A DNA stretch of 64,000 nucleotides from the NCBI GenBank assembly GCA_015067175.1, contig SVMX01000004.1, forward strand, positions 1-64,000. The letters run 5' to 3'. The stretch comes from Oscillospiraceae bacterium (GTDB taxonomy: Bacteria > Bacillota > Clostridia > Oscillospirales > Ruminococcaceae). Under the pieces are notes generated by a model, which saw only the letters and a list, made by a program, of their open reading frames with translations, was not told the DNA's origin and did no database searches. Below are positions 9,764-17,721 of the stretch, one piece after another; position 1 is the first letter of the stretch, and each line of letters begins with the position of its first letter. The position numbers were made by a program, and so were the translations under genes.

Positions 9764-10486
9764 TTACTTTCTCTTGCGGGAAGCGATTACAGCAGCGCCT
9801 GCGAGTGCAGCAGCACCTGCAGCAACAGCGATACCCTCAACGCCTGTGTCAGCGGAGTTCTTGTTCTCGTCTGTATTGCCCTCTGTGCTACCTGCAGAGT
9901 CGCCGCCCTCAGCGGAATCACCCTCAGCAGCGTTGCCAACATTTACGGTCTCAATAACAGAACCGTCAGCAGCATAGAGAACTATATCAGAAACGATCCA
10001 GTTGTACTCCTTGAATGTAGAGTAATCCTGGAAGAAGAAGAAAGCATACTCTTCATCAGCTGTGAAGATGGGAGCGTCAGCCATGTATGTGCAGGTGTAA
10101 ACGCCATCTGTGCCTGTGGATTCCCACAGAACATCCTCAGAGCCGCCCTCGTGACCCCATGTAGCGAGATCCTTCCAGCTTGTAGAGGGAGAGTTTACGC
10201 CGATAGCACCGCCGAACCAAGCGTCAGCCATCTCAGCCTTTACCCAAAGGTAATCCTCGAGCTGTGCATCGTCAAGTGTAAGAGTTACAGAGAAACCTGC
10301 AACATTTGCGAGATCAGCTTCGTTAGCGAGTATATCCTCGTGCCAGTCATTGGACTGCAGGCAAGCAAACTGAAGCTGGTCGTCATCGCCGTAAGCTGTA
10401 ACGAACTGTGCGGAAGCAGCAACGGACATAGCTGCAGTTGTGATTGCAGCAGCTGCAGTAGCAGCAAGAATTCTTCTTAACTTCAT
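9764..10486 (-). CDS. secreted cell-surface protein A with sorting-signal-like tail
   Basis: This 240-aa protein has a signal peptide (MKLRRILAATAAAAITTAAMS, predicted cut after ASA). A unique domain of about 150 residues rich in Trp, Asp and aromatic residues follows, then a Glu/Gly/Ser linker. The tail is typical of cell-wall sorting: SADTG, a hydrophobic helix and a final RKRK. The motif replaces the proline of LPxTG/NPxTG with alanine. It shares signal peptide, linker and tail almost exactly with surface proteins B and C next door. The middle domain differs, and I do not recognise it; a glycan-binding role is a guess. Confidence 0.8.
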   Translation of the reverse strand: MKLRRILAATAAAAITTAAMSVAASAQFVTAYGDDDQLQFACLQSNDWHEDILANEADLANVAGFSVTLTLDDAQLEDYLWVKAEMADAWFGGAIGVNSPSTSWKDLATWGHEGGSEDVLWESTGTDGVYTCTYMADAPIFTADEEYAFFFFQDYSTFKEYNWIVSDIVLYAADGSVIETVNVGNAAEGDSAEGGDSAGSTEGNTDENKNSADTGVEGIAVAAGAAALAGAAVIASRKRK

Positions 10487-10581
10487 AAGAAATTCCTCCT
10501 AAAAATCTTTTTGGTAAAGCTTAGCTTGTACCGTTTTATTCCCTATGCTCTCTCAACACAAAAGCATAGATTTACAATATA

Positions 10582-10610
10582 ATTATACTCTCTTTTTCCT
10601 CTTTTGTCAA
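10582..10610 (-). promoter_or_regulatory. promoter of surface protein A
   Basis: TTGACA (10605-10610) and TATAAT (10582-10587) on the minus strand are 17 bp apart. Confidence 0.9.
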
Positions 10611-10632
10611 TAAGCAAATAATAAAAATCAAA

Positions 10633-10654
10633 CGCTCCCGAAAAATCGGGAGCG
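10633..10654 (-). terminator. terminator of surface protein B
   Basis: The arms CGCTCCCGA/TCGGGAGCG are followed on the minus strand by TTTGATTTTTATT. Each of the three paralogues therefore has its own promoter and terminator. Confidence 0.88.
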
Positions 10655-10688
10655 CTGTTAGTGTTATTCTATCAAAAACAAAGTTTAA

Positions 10689-11354
10689 TTACTTTCTCTT
10701 GCGAGAAGCGATTACAGCAGCGCCTGCGAGTGCAACTGCACCTGCAGCAACTGCGATACCCTCAACGCCTGTGTCAGCGGAGTTCTTGTTCTCGTCTGTA
10801 GCGCCGTCTGTGCTGCCTGCAGAGTCGCCGCCCTCAGCGTCGCCACCCTCAGCGTCGCCACCCTCAGCAGCGGGAGCATAGTCCTCGAGAGTTACGGATG
10901 TGATATCAACACCGTAGATCTGGAACAGCATACCGCCGTACCAGCCGCCATCCTCTGTAGGAGTCATATTAGCTTCCATAGAAGCGATATCGTCCTGATC
11001 GAGAATGAACTGGATAGATGTAAGAGTGCTGTCTGTTACATTGATGAAGCCATCGGGCTGCTGATAATATAATGTATCATCAATGATATCAACAGTCAGC
11101 TTGCCCCAACCATTGCAGTCAGCGGGAGCGAGCAGCCAGTATGTATGAGCATCATCAACTGTTGTTGTGAAGTCAACTGTTACCAGTACATCACCCTCAA
11201 ATCCCTCAAAATTAGAGAAATCAACGGTAGCCTCGCCACCCCAGTCGCCACCAACGGTATCATCGGTAACAGTAACTGCGGAAGCAGCAACGGACATAGC
11301 AGCAGTAGCAATAGCAGCAGCTGCTGTAGTAGCTAAAATTCTTCTGAACTTCAT
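10689..11354 (-). CDS. secreted cell-surface protein B with sorting-signal-like tail
   Basis: This 221-aa paralogue of surface proteins A and C has a signal peptide starting MKFRRILATTAAAA. One domain of about 130 residues begins GGDWGGEATVDFSNFEGFEGDVLV, and an acidic GGDAEGGDAEGG linker follows. The tail is SADTG, hydrophobic helix, RKRK. The domain is the same as the second domain of protein C. The ATG at 11354 follows AGGAGGAAATTTCTT; the frame extends upstream but that part has no ribosome site and includes the promoter region. Confidence 0.82.
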   Translation of the reverse strand: MKFRRILATTAAAAIATAAMSVAASAVTVTDDTVGGDWGGEATVDFSNFEGFEGDVLVTVDFTTTVDDAHTYWLLAPADCNGWGKLTVDIIDDTLYYQQPDGFINVTDSTLTSIQFILDQDDIASMEANMTPTEDGGWYGGMLFQIYGVDITSVTLEDYAPAAEGGDAEGGDAEGGDSAGSTDGATDENKNSADTGVEGIAVAAGAVALAGAAVIASRKRK

Positions 11355-11465
11355 AAGAAATTTCCTCCTAAAAAAATTACTTAAAGATAGATAACACTGG
11401 TTTCTCTTTGCCAAAAACCTTGACCAAATGTTTTGTACATAACAGGGCAAAGCTTTCCATTAGTA

Positions 11466-11494
11466 ATTATACACCAGTTTTTTGCGTTTGTCAA
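11466..11494 (-). promoter_or_regulatory. promoter of surface protein B
   Basis: TTGACA (11489-11494) and TATAAT (11466-11471) on the minus strand are 17 bp apart. Confidence 0.9.
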
Positions 11495-11517
11495 TACCCA
11501 AAATCGCCAAAAACAAA

Positions 11518-11539
11518 CACCCCCGAAGGCTCGGGGGTG
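11518..11539 (-). terminator. terminator of surface protein C
   Basis: The arms CACCCCCGA/TCGGGGGTG have a 4-nt loop and are followed on the minus strand by TTTGTTTTTGG. Confidence 0.9.
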
Positions 11540-11573
11540 CAAAAAATATAACATTTTTAATTAGTGAAACTGA

Positions 11574-12644
11574 TTACTTTCTCTTGCGGGAAGCAATTAC
11601 AGCAGCGCCTGCAAGTGCGAGCGCACCGGCAGCAACAGCGATACCCTCAACGCCTGTATCAGCGGAGTTCTTGTTCTCATCGTCAGCGCCATCTGTGTTG
11701 CCTGCAGAGTCGCCGCCCTCAGCAGCGCCGTCATCGGAAGCAGGAACATAATCATCAAGTGTTACGGAAGTAACATCAGCACCGTATACCTGGAACAGCA
11801 GACCACCTGCAAGCTCACCTGTTGTCTCATCAGCAGTTACAGCGGAAAGCAGAGCCTCAACATCAGCAGCGCCGAGAACGAACTGAACCTGTGTAGCAGT
11901 ATTGTCTGTAATATTTATAAAGCCATCAGCCTGCTGGAAATAAGCAGTATCATCAGGGATAGTAACAGCGATCTTCTCCCAGCCCCAGTAGTTAGCAGGA
12001 GCAACCATCCAGTATGTATGAGCATCGTCAACAGTCAGAGCAACATCAAGTGTTACAAGAACATCGCCCTCGAACTGCTCAAGAACAGTGTAATCAATAG
12101 TTGCGTCGCCGCCCCAGTCGCCGCCTACAACATCGTTATCGATAACGATGGGCTTCTCCATAGAGATCACATCATCGCCTGTTGCGTCGTCACCGCCAAC
12201 GATCTCGTCGCCTGTTGTTGTGTCATCGGTATCGTCAGTTGCTGCCTCAGTAGTTGCTGTCCACTGGAAATTTGCAACATAATTAGCGTCATCTGTGGAA
12301 ACTGCAAAAGCACTCCAATAAAAATCAGGATCCCAAAGAACATCTGTTACTGTAATGGTCTCACCTGCAGCAATATCTACTGTTCTTGCATCTTCAGTAG
12401 CAGAAAAGTTGTACAAGAACTTTGCAGCATTATCTGTTGTTATAGAAATTGATGTAACGGAAGCAGGATCAAGGTCACCGATAAGTTCTTCAATAGTGGC
12501 TTCATAAGTGTCCCACCAACTGCCGGTGCTCTTTACGGCAGCTGTACCGCTGAATGTATTGCTTTCTGCAAAAGAAACAATAGACATTGCAGATGCAACG
12601 ATTGCAGCTGCTGTAGAAGCAGCTAAAATTCTTCTTAACTTCAT
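11574..12644 (-). CDS. secreted cell-surface protein C, two-domain paralogue
   Basis: This 356-aa protein has a signal peptide (MKLRRILAASTAAA). An N-terminal domain (about residues 28-135) of a different type is followed by a Thr/Asp linker. A second domain (VVGGDWGGDATIDYTVLEQF onward) is clearly homologous to the single domain of protein B. The tail is a GGDSAGNTDG linker, SADTG, hydrophobic helix, RKRK. The GGDWGG domain is beta-rich with conserved aromatics, as in carbohydrate-binding modules, but I cannot name a family. Confidence 0.82.
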   Translation of the reverse strand: MKLRRILAASTAAAIVASAMSIVSFAESNTFSGTAAVKSTGSWWDTYEATIEELIGDLDPASVTSISITTDNAAKFLYNFSATEDARTVDIAAGETITVTDVLWDPDFYWSAFAVSTDDANYVANFQWTATTEAATDDTDDTTTGDEIVGGDDATGDDVISMEKPIVIDNDVVGGDWGGDATIDYTVLEQFEGDVLVTLDVALTVDDAHTYWMVAPANYWGWEKIAVTIPDDTAYFQQADGFINITDNTATQVQFVLGAADVEALLSAVTADETTGELAGGLLFQVYGADVTSVTLDDYVPASDDGAAEGGDSAGNTDGADDENKNSADTGVEGIAVAAGALALAGAAVIASRKRK

Positions 12645-12700
12645 AAGAAAACTCCTCCCAAAAATTAACATCAGGATCATCAAATTAATCCTCAGAATGT

Positions 12701-12729
12701 ATTATACTATATACTGTAAAAAAATGCAA
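12701..12729 (-). promoter_or_regulatory. promoter of surface protein C
   Basis: TTGCAT (12724-12729) and TATAAT (12701-12706) on the minus strand are 17 bp apart. Confidence 0.75.
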
Positions 12730-12781
12730 CTGGCGTTTTCCACACATTAAAGTACATTTTTTAGGTGATAACGACAACAAG

Positions 12782-12812
12782 AAGCGCCTCCGCTACTACA
12801 CGGAAGCGCTCT
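12782..12812 (-). terminator. hairpin after surface protein D
   Basis: The imperfect arms AGCGCCTCCG/CGGAAGCGCT follow the 12823 stop on the minus strand. The T tract is weak. Confidence 0.5.
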
Positions 12813-12822
12813 TATATCTTAA

Positions 12823-13293
12823 TCAGTCATCTCTGCGCATCGAAACTGCAATACCTGCGCCGCCCACTGCAAGAGCCGCTACCGCAGCAAAAGCAAAAGG
12901 AACGCCTGTGCTGGGGTTTGTTGTACCGCCGCCTGTGATTATATCACCGGCATTGTCTTCGGGCGCGCTGCCTGTGCCGTTTTCGGGCTTAGATGTCGTG
13001 TTATCGCCCGTTGTGCCGTTTCCCGCACCGCCTGTGTTGCCGCTTGTATTACCGTCAGTGTTGCCGCCGCTTGTGCCATTATTAGTGTTACCACCAGTTG
13101 TATCGTCCTCGCCTGTCACAGCGTCAGTCACATCGTCAACTACATTTTCGCCTGCGTCCACAACGTCATTAACTATATTCTCGCCTGCGTCAACTACATT
13201 TCCGACCACGCCGCCGTTTGCCGCAAACGCAGAGGCAGACAGCACCGCAGCCGCAAACACTGCCGCAGCCATGGAAGTAATTCTTCTGAGCAT
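12823..13293 (-). CDS. small cell-wall-anchored protein D (NPSTG tail)
   Basis: This 156-aa protein has a signal peptide. A repeated DAGENxVxDV segment (about residues 33-62) leads into a Gly/Asn/Thr low-complexity stalk. The C-terminal sorting signal is NPSTG, hydrophobic stretch, MRRDD. No globular domain is visible, so it looks like a spacer or stalk protein. The ATG at 13293 lies 7 nt after GGAG; a GTG one codon upstream is less well placed. Unlike proteins A-C it has the canonical proline in the sorting motif. Confidence 0.75.
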   Translation of the reverse strand: MLRRITSMAAAVFAAAVLSASAFAANGGVVGNVVDAGENIVNDVVDAGENVVDDVTDAVTGEDDTTGGNTNNGTSGGNTDGNTSGNTGGAGNGTTGDNTTSKPENGTGSAPEDNAGDIITGGGTTNPSTGVPFAFAAVAALAVGGAGIAVSMRRDD

Positions 13294-13387
13294 CACTATT
13301 CTCCTTATTTCGATATATTGCGTGTTTTCACGCAGGATTATTATCCGCCGCTCAGCTGAAATTATGCTTTTTGGATTTGGAAATTAT

Positions 13388-13720
13388 ACGAAAAACCGCC
13401 TTAGGCAAAGCACCAAAGGCGGTATCAGCTTGTCGAAAAACCTTAATTCCGCCCGCAAAGCGGGCGTTTCTGATAACTTTTTTGACCGAATTCACTTCGG
13501 TCAAAAAACACTTCTATCCGCACCAGTGTGCGAATTGTCGGCATCGCCGACAATGAGTGCGCGCAGGGCGGATGTTTCGGCGGCGACATGGATGTCGCAA
13601 AGTCGAAGCCAAAAGGCGGCATGGACGCCGCCACAAAAGCTTCGACGAGGAAAACTTGTCCCAACGGGACTTTTTCGACGGTTTCAAACCGCCTTTGGAC
13701 AAAGCGTCAAAGGCGGTATA
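13388..13720. repeat. array of about ten closely packed hairpins, 330 bp
   Basis: No gene is seen between 13294 and 13723. Instead the stretch is packed with inverted repeats. They lie at 13395-13423, 13451-13465, 13478-13508 (13-bp arms), 13519-13532, 13535-13553 (8-bp arms, 3-nt loop), 13583-13598, 13602-13646 (8-bp arms enclosing the 6-bp-arm hairpin 13615-13632), 13658-13670 and 13688-13717. The first and last hairpins are near-identical direct copies with ACCGCCTT...AAGGCGGT arms. The last is followed by ATATTTTTATTTG on the plus strand. It may be a structured RNA or a small non-autonomous element. Confidence 0.7.
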
Positions 13721-13723
13721 TTT

Positions 13724-14614
13724 TTATTTGCTTGGATTTAACCAATTCATAAAATCAATGAAATTTTTATCCATCAGTGTATAGCCGTGACGATAAAACT
13801 CCATGATTCTATGGCTGTCGCGCTCAAATTTTGAGATAGACGTATTCTGCGGACGAATTATGTATGCTCTGCCGCTGTCCTTCATCTCCTGCATGAGCCG
13901 CGCTTCCTTTTCATAGCGCTCGGTACGATCCATACACGCCTCAACAAAGGCGGGATATTTGCGGTACATCGTCGAGATCACTCTCTTGTACTTCTTATAA
14001 TCTGTCGGCGGCACGTTGCTCTCGGGCTTTGTAAGCACTATCACAACTCTGTCGCAGCCCTGCTCCAACGCTCTCGCTATCGGTATGGAATCTGCGATGC
14101 TTCCATCAAGGTAGTGCTTACCGTCAAGCTCTACAGGCTCGCACAGCATAGGGATAGAACAAGTAGCCTTGCAGATGGTGAGCAGTCGCTTTTCATCACT
14201 GTTTTCGGAGAAAAACTCAGCTTCGCCTGTTTCACAGCAGGTGCAGGCATATTCTGTAAACACATCACTTGAAAAATATGTTTCAAAATCCAGCGGAAAC
14301 TGATGATACGGGTACTCATAGCACATTTTATTGAGGTCGATAAGCTTATGGCTGCCCCAAAACTGTCTGAAACCGTAATAAGCCTCGGATTTAGGCGCAT
14401 TCATAAGGCGTGCGGTTCTGCCCATCTGCCGCGCACGATAGCTGAGCGCATTGCTTCCGCCTGCTGAAACACCTATTACATAAGGAAGATAAATTCCGTT
14501 CTCCATAAGTCGGTCAAGCACGCCCGCCGTAAAAATGCCGCGGACAGCGCCGCCCTCAAGGATAAGTCCCGTCTTCATATCTTCTGTCACCTGCGTCTTT
14601 CCGAAAACAGTCAT
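13724..14614 (-). CDS. patatin-like phospholipase family protein
   Basis: This 296-aa protein is a predicted serine lipid acyl hydrolase of the bacterial patatin type. It shows the oxyanion-hole segment GGAVRG (residues 21-26), the nucleophile elbow GVSAG with Ser50, and the catalytic Asp170 in DGS. There is no signal peptide, so it should act in the cytoplasm. The ATG follows GGAGCAGT. Its natural substrate is unknown. Confidence 0.9.
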   Translation of the reverse strand: MTVFGKTQVTEDMKTGLILEGGAVRGIFTAGVLDRLMENGIYLPYVIGVSAGGSNALSYRARQMGRTARLMNAPKSEAYYGFRQFWGSHKLIDLNKMCYEYPYHQFPLDFETYFSSDVFTEYACTCCETGEAEFFSENSDEKRLLTICKATCSIPMLCEPVELDGKHYLDGSIADSIPIARALEQGCDRVVIVLTKPESNVPPTDYKKYKRVISTMYRKYPAFVEACMDRTERYEKEARLMQEMKDSGRAYIIRPQNTSISKFERDSHRIMEFYRHGYTLMDKNFIDFMNWLNPSK

Positions 14615-14640
14615 ACTGCTCCATTAAAATCCTTGTTATT

Positions 14641-14669
14641 TTAACACACAAAAATTAATTTTGTGTTAA
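14641..14669. promoter_or_regulatory. inverted repeat upstream of the patatin-like gene
   Basis: TTAACACA and TGTGTTAA are separated by 13 bp of AT-rich DNA, directly upstream of the patatin-like gene. A TAAAAT -10 candidate (14638-14643, minus) overlaps one arm. It could be an operator; no binding factor is suggested by the sequence. Confidence 0.4.
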
Positions 14670-14698
14670 CTTTCATATCGTTTTCAGCACAAAAAACA

Positions 14699-14719
14699 AC
14701 GGCGAGGAAAACTCGCCGT
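14699..14719 (-). terminator. terminator of the beta-helix lipoprotein gene
   Basis: The arms ACGGCGAG/CTCGCCGT are followed on the minus strand by TGTTTTTTGTG. Confidence 0.9.
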
Positions 14720-14730
14720 CATCTGTTTAA

Positions 14731-16548
14731 TTACGCCGCCAATTCATCACGATTGCTGTCATTGTCCGCATCAAGCTCATCAAACACACCCGTGCTTCTG
14801 CCATCGGGGCCGCCGCCGAAAACTCCCTCAGCCGCTGTCAGCGTCATAACTATAGCATCATCTGCATATATCGAATATTCCTTGCCAAGCTCAATCTCAT
14901 CGGATGAGAATATAAACGAGCTTGCATCGTGCGGGATAGTTTCGCTGAAAAGCACGCAGCCGTCTGCACCTTGAACGCTGATGACGCTGCCTTTTGTAAG
15001 CTCCGCAAAAACGGAAAGACACGGACGCGCCACAAGGCTCGGCGCCTTTGTTGCTCCATCAGAGCCGAATGCCGCAAAAGCGCCGCCGCTTAAAGCGAAG
15101 AAATCTCTGTAATCCACCGAGCCGAAACGAGGCTTGTCGCCTGAAAAAACGGTTACCGCGCCGCCGCTTATCATCACCGCACCGCCCGAGTCTACGCCGC
15201 TGCCACCCGTTTTAAGCTCTATACGGCCGTCCGATATGCTGACAAATCGCTGTGTGCTGTCCGTAAGACCTTGCGCAAGATTTGTGCCGCCCGCAGCAAC
15301 AATGCCGCTTCTATAAGCGTTAAGCGAAAGCTCGCCGCCGTTTATCTCAACAAACATTCCTTCGAAGCAGTTGTAGCTATTGTCAACGCTCAGCTTGCCG
15401 CCGTTTATCTGTATACCGCCGTCAGCGTGTATTCCGTCATCTCCTGAGGAAAGCACGACTGTGCCGCCCGAAACGCTGACGCTTCCGCGAGCATTAAAGC
15501 TGTCGTCCGCAGAGGATATCTCCACTGCGCCGCCGCTTATCTCTATACTGCCACCCGACTTTATGCCTTTTTTACTGCCGACAGAGCTTCCGTCACCCGA
15601 CACAAGCTTCGCGAAATCAAAGTCAGACCGTCCATCAGTGCTATAGCCGCCATGTTTGCCGACAGGATACCTCGCACCCGACGCTCTGTAAAGCACCGCA
15701 GAGCTTCCGCCGCCGCAGTTGAGCTTCACCTCGCCGCCGCTTATAAACACCGCCTTATCCACCTGTATTCCGTCACACGCGCCAACGATATCAAGCGCAC
15801 CGCCCGAAATGCTGACATAGCCCATACCGTCCACATCAGAAACCTTTACTCCATCGCCGCCGCACTTTATTTCTGTACTTCCCGCCGCTGACAGCACATA
15901 TTTTTCACCCACGATACCGTCGCCGAGTGACGCTATATCAAGCACGCCTCCGCACAGCTTTACTGCACCGCCGCAGACCGCGCTCTCGCTGCTGCCGCCG
16001 ATGTAAAGACCGCCGCCGCCTTTTATTACGATATCCGAAGCACTGTATATTCCAATCGTGTCAGCACCGCTGCAAATTATACTATTGTCAGCCCCCGCCG
16101 CAAGAGTTACTACAAGTCTGCCCGTGCCGCTGTTTTCTATCACCGCGCCACCCTCGGCGCTAAGCGACAAGCCGTCAAGGATAAGCGAAACGTCCTCGCT
16201 GCTCTGAACGATTATCCTGCCCTGAGCACTTTCACCCGAAAAGGAATACACACCGCCCTCGGTTATTACAGCGTCACTGCCGCTCACCCGCACGCCATCT
16301 CCCTGCACCGCGATACTATCATCGCCGAATTTTACTGTACATTCCGCGTTGGTCGCAGGTGCAAGATCTTCTTCTGCTACCTTATCGGGGACAAAGCTCT
16401 CCTCTGCCTCGACCGTGCCGCCGAGCGCAGCATACTGCGAGGTGCTGTTCTCCACCGAACTATGTGTTATATCATCAGCCTTACAGCCTGTGTTCAGCGA
16501 CACCGCCACCGAGCAAACAGCCGCCAAGGCTCTGAGCATAAGATTCAT
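14731..16548 (-). CDS. Cthe_2159-like beta-helix polysaccharide-binding lipoprotein
   Basis: This 605-aa protein starts with a lipoprotein signal ending in LNTGC. From about residue 70 it is built of many short turns of the type ISGGxxxIxSxxDGI. That is the pattern of the right-handed beta-helix carbohydrate-binding family first described in Clostridium thermocellum (Cthe_2159). It is predicted to sit on the outer membrane face and bind plant polysaccharide. The ATG at 16548 follows AGGAGAATTTCA. The C-terminus is Asp/Asn-rich (DELDADNDSNRDELAA), suggesting calcium binding, by inference. Confidence 0.8.
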   Translation of the reverse strand: MNLMLRALAAVCSVAVSLNTGCKADDITHSSVENSTSQYAALGGTVEAEESFVPDKVAEEDLAPATNAECTVKFGDDSIAVQGDGVRVSGSDAVITEGGVYSFSGESAQGRIIVQSSEDVSLILDGLSLSAEGGAVIENSGTGRLVVTLAAGADNSIICSGADTIGIYSASDIVIKGGGGLYIGGSSESAVCGGAVKLCGGVLDIASLGDGIVGEKYVLSAAGSTEIKCGGDGVKVSDVDGMGYVSISGGALDIVGACDGIQVDKAVFISGGEVKLNCGGGSSAVLYRASGARYPVGKHGGYSTDGRSDFDFAKLVSGDGSSVGSKKGIKSGGSIEISGGAVEISSADDSFNARGSVSVSGGTVVLSSGDDGIHADGGIQINGGKLSVDNSYNCFEGMFVEINGGELSLNAYRSGIVAAGGTNLAQGLTDSTQRFVSISDGRIELKTGGSGVDSGGAVMISGGAVTVFSGDKPRFGSVDYRDFFALSGGAFAAFGSDGATKAPSLVARPCLSVFAELTKGSVISVQGADGCVLFSETIPHDASSFIFSSDEIELGKEYSIYADDAIVMTLTAAEGVFGGGPDGRSTGVFDELDADNDSNRDELAA

Positions 16549-16587
16549 TGAAATTCTCCTAAAAAAACGAAACAAATAGGCTTATCG

Positions 16588-16923
16588 ATGAATAGTATAC
16601 CCTGTCAATGTGATAGCAGTATGAAAATCGGCGCAGATTTAGATAAAATGCCGCGATATTTTCCGCCGCCGAAATTTCTTGTGCAATATATCGTGTATAA
16701 GTCAAACGAGTTGTTTATCAAAAGCAAAAGCAAAACGATATTTCTTTGTACTTTATCAAATGACTATTTAGGCAGAGAAGATTCTAAATTTGAGCAATCG
16801 GTCGCTTTGTTATGTTCGAGTAATATTGATGATCATCAAGCATTTGAGCAAAAGCTAACAAACATTTTCAAAACTGCATTTGGAAAAACCAATCAGACAC
16901 ATGAATTTCTTAGGCTGGAATAG
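16588..16923 (+). pseudogene. hypothetical ORF, possible remnant
   Basis: An open frame of 111 codons without a ribosome site before its ATG; it begins in the divergent promoter region of the lipoprotein gene. The composition is more AT-rich than its neighbours. It resembles nothing I recognise and directly precedes mobile-element remnants, so it is probably a decayed or foreign fragment. Confidence 0.25.
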
Positions 16924-16924
16924 A

Positions 16925-17047
16925 TCTTACGAGCTTATCTGCACGAACACCATACCCGCATTTAAAATAGGACGGGAGTGGAGAGAACAAAAGAGACCCT
17001 CGATAAGCACGTCAAGAGCCTTAAACAGCAACCAAAAGGATAACTGA
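16925..17047 (+). pseudogene. excisionase-like DNA-binding remnant
   Basis: A short frame reads SYELICTNTIPAFKIGREWRE before running into a stop. This matches the wing and helix region of small excisionase-type HTH proteins (pattern IPA-KIGR-WR). It lacks an intact N-terminus and start codon. With the recombinase remnant downstream it marks a decayed integrating element. Confidence 0.55.
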
Positions 17048-17174
17048 GCATTTGGTTTATAATACTATATTATATCTTATTATAGACTTTGTTATTCTGT
17101 GACAAACCATCACCTAATAAATTTGCGGAGGTAAGACCAGATGAAAAATCACAGAATATCAAAAGAACATATGG

Positions 17175-17611
17175 CATAGCTCCCGATACATAATACCGGA
17201 TAAAACAAGGGCAGGAAGCTCTGTGAGAACAAGGACACAAACCGCAATTACATCGAGAAATATGCGCTAAAGCTGTTGGCGGAGGTGCTGTTCGACGAGA
17301 AGCGGCGCGAGCTGGAGATGCGCTCCTCCACCGTTGATGTTGACACCGGCGAGATAACCAAGGCATTCAGAAAAGGCAAGGAGTTGCTAATGTCGGATCA
17401 GCTCCCGAGAATAAAACCGCTTATCGAGTTATACGTCAGCAGAGTTGAGGTCTATCCCGAACATGTGACAGTGAAGCTGAACTACATGTCTGCGTTGCAG
17501 GCGGGCGCATCAGATAGTTCCCTTGGTAGGCTTGACGATACCCACAAAAAGGCTTTGGAGTTCAAGGAGAACATCGACAGGAAGCGGCTTATCCGAGAGG
17601 GGTCAGAGTAA
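17175..17611 (+). pseudogene. C-terminal remnant of a serine recombinase
   Basis: The frame open from about 17220 to 17611 encodes IEKYALKLLAEVLFDEKRR and ends with RIKPLIELYVSRVEVYPEHVTVKL. That is the typical C-terminal strand region of large serine recombinases. The catalytic N-terminal domain is missing, and stop codons interrupt the sequence upstream. It lies just before a hairpin (17614-17643) rich in CCTCGGCGTAATTGCCGAGG. Confidence 0.6.
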
Positions 17612-17615
17612 AAAT

Positions 17616-17650
17616 TATCCCTCGGCGTAATTGCCGAGGGATATTACCAT
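17616..17650 (+). terminator. hairpin after the recombinase remnant
   Basis: ATCCCTCGGC and GCCGAGGGAT form 10-bp arms. The T tract is short, so it is a hairpin of uncertain function. Confidence 0.5.
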
Positions 17651-17721
17651 TTATTACACGATTGACAAAATGGGTATTCTTAACGAGCCTCTGTATTTGC
17701 CGGTCATATACAAGATGTGCA

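Noticed and set aside
13388-13720. Hairpin array as a CRISPR array
   Set aside because: Only the outer stems repeat; there are no regular spacers and no cas genes.
13371-13784. Several overlapping small ORFs in the hairpin array
   Set aside because: They have no ribosome sites, run through palindromes on both strands, and encode unlikely compositions.
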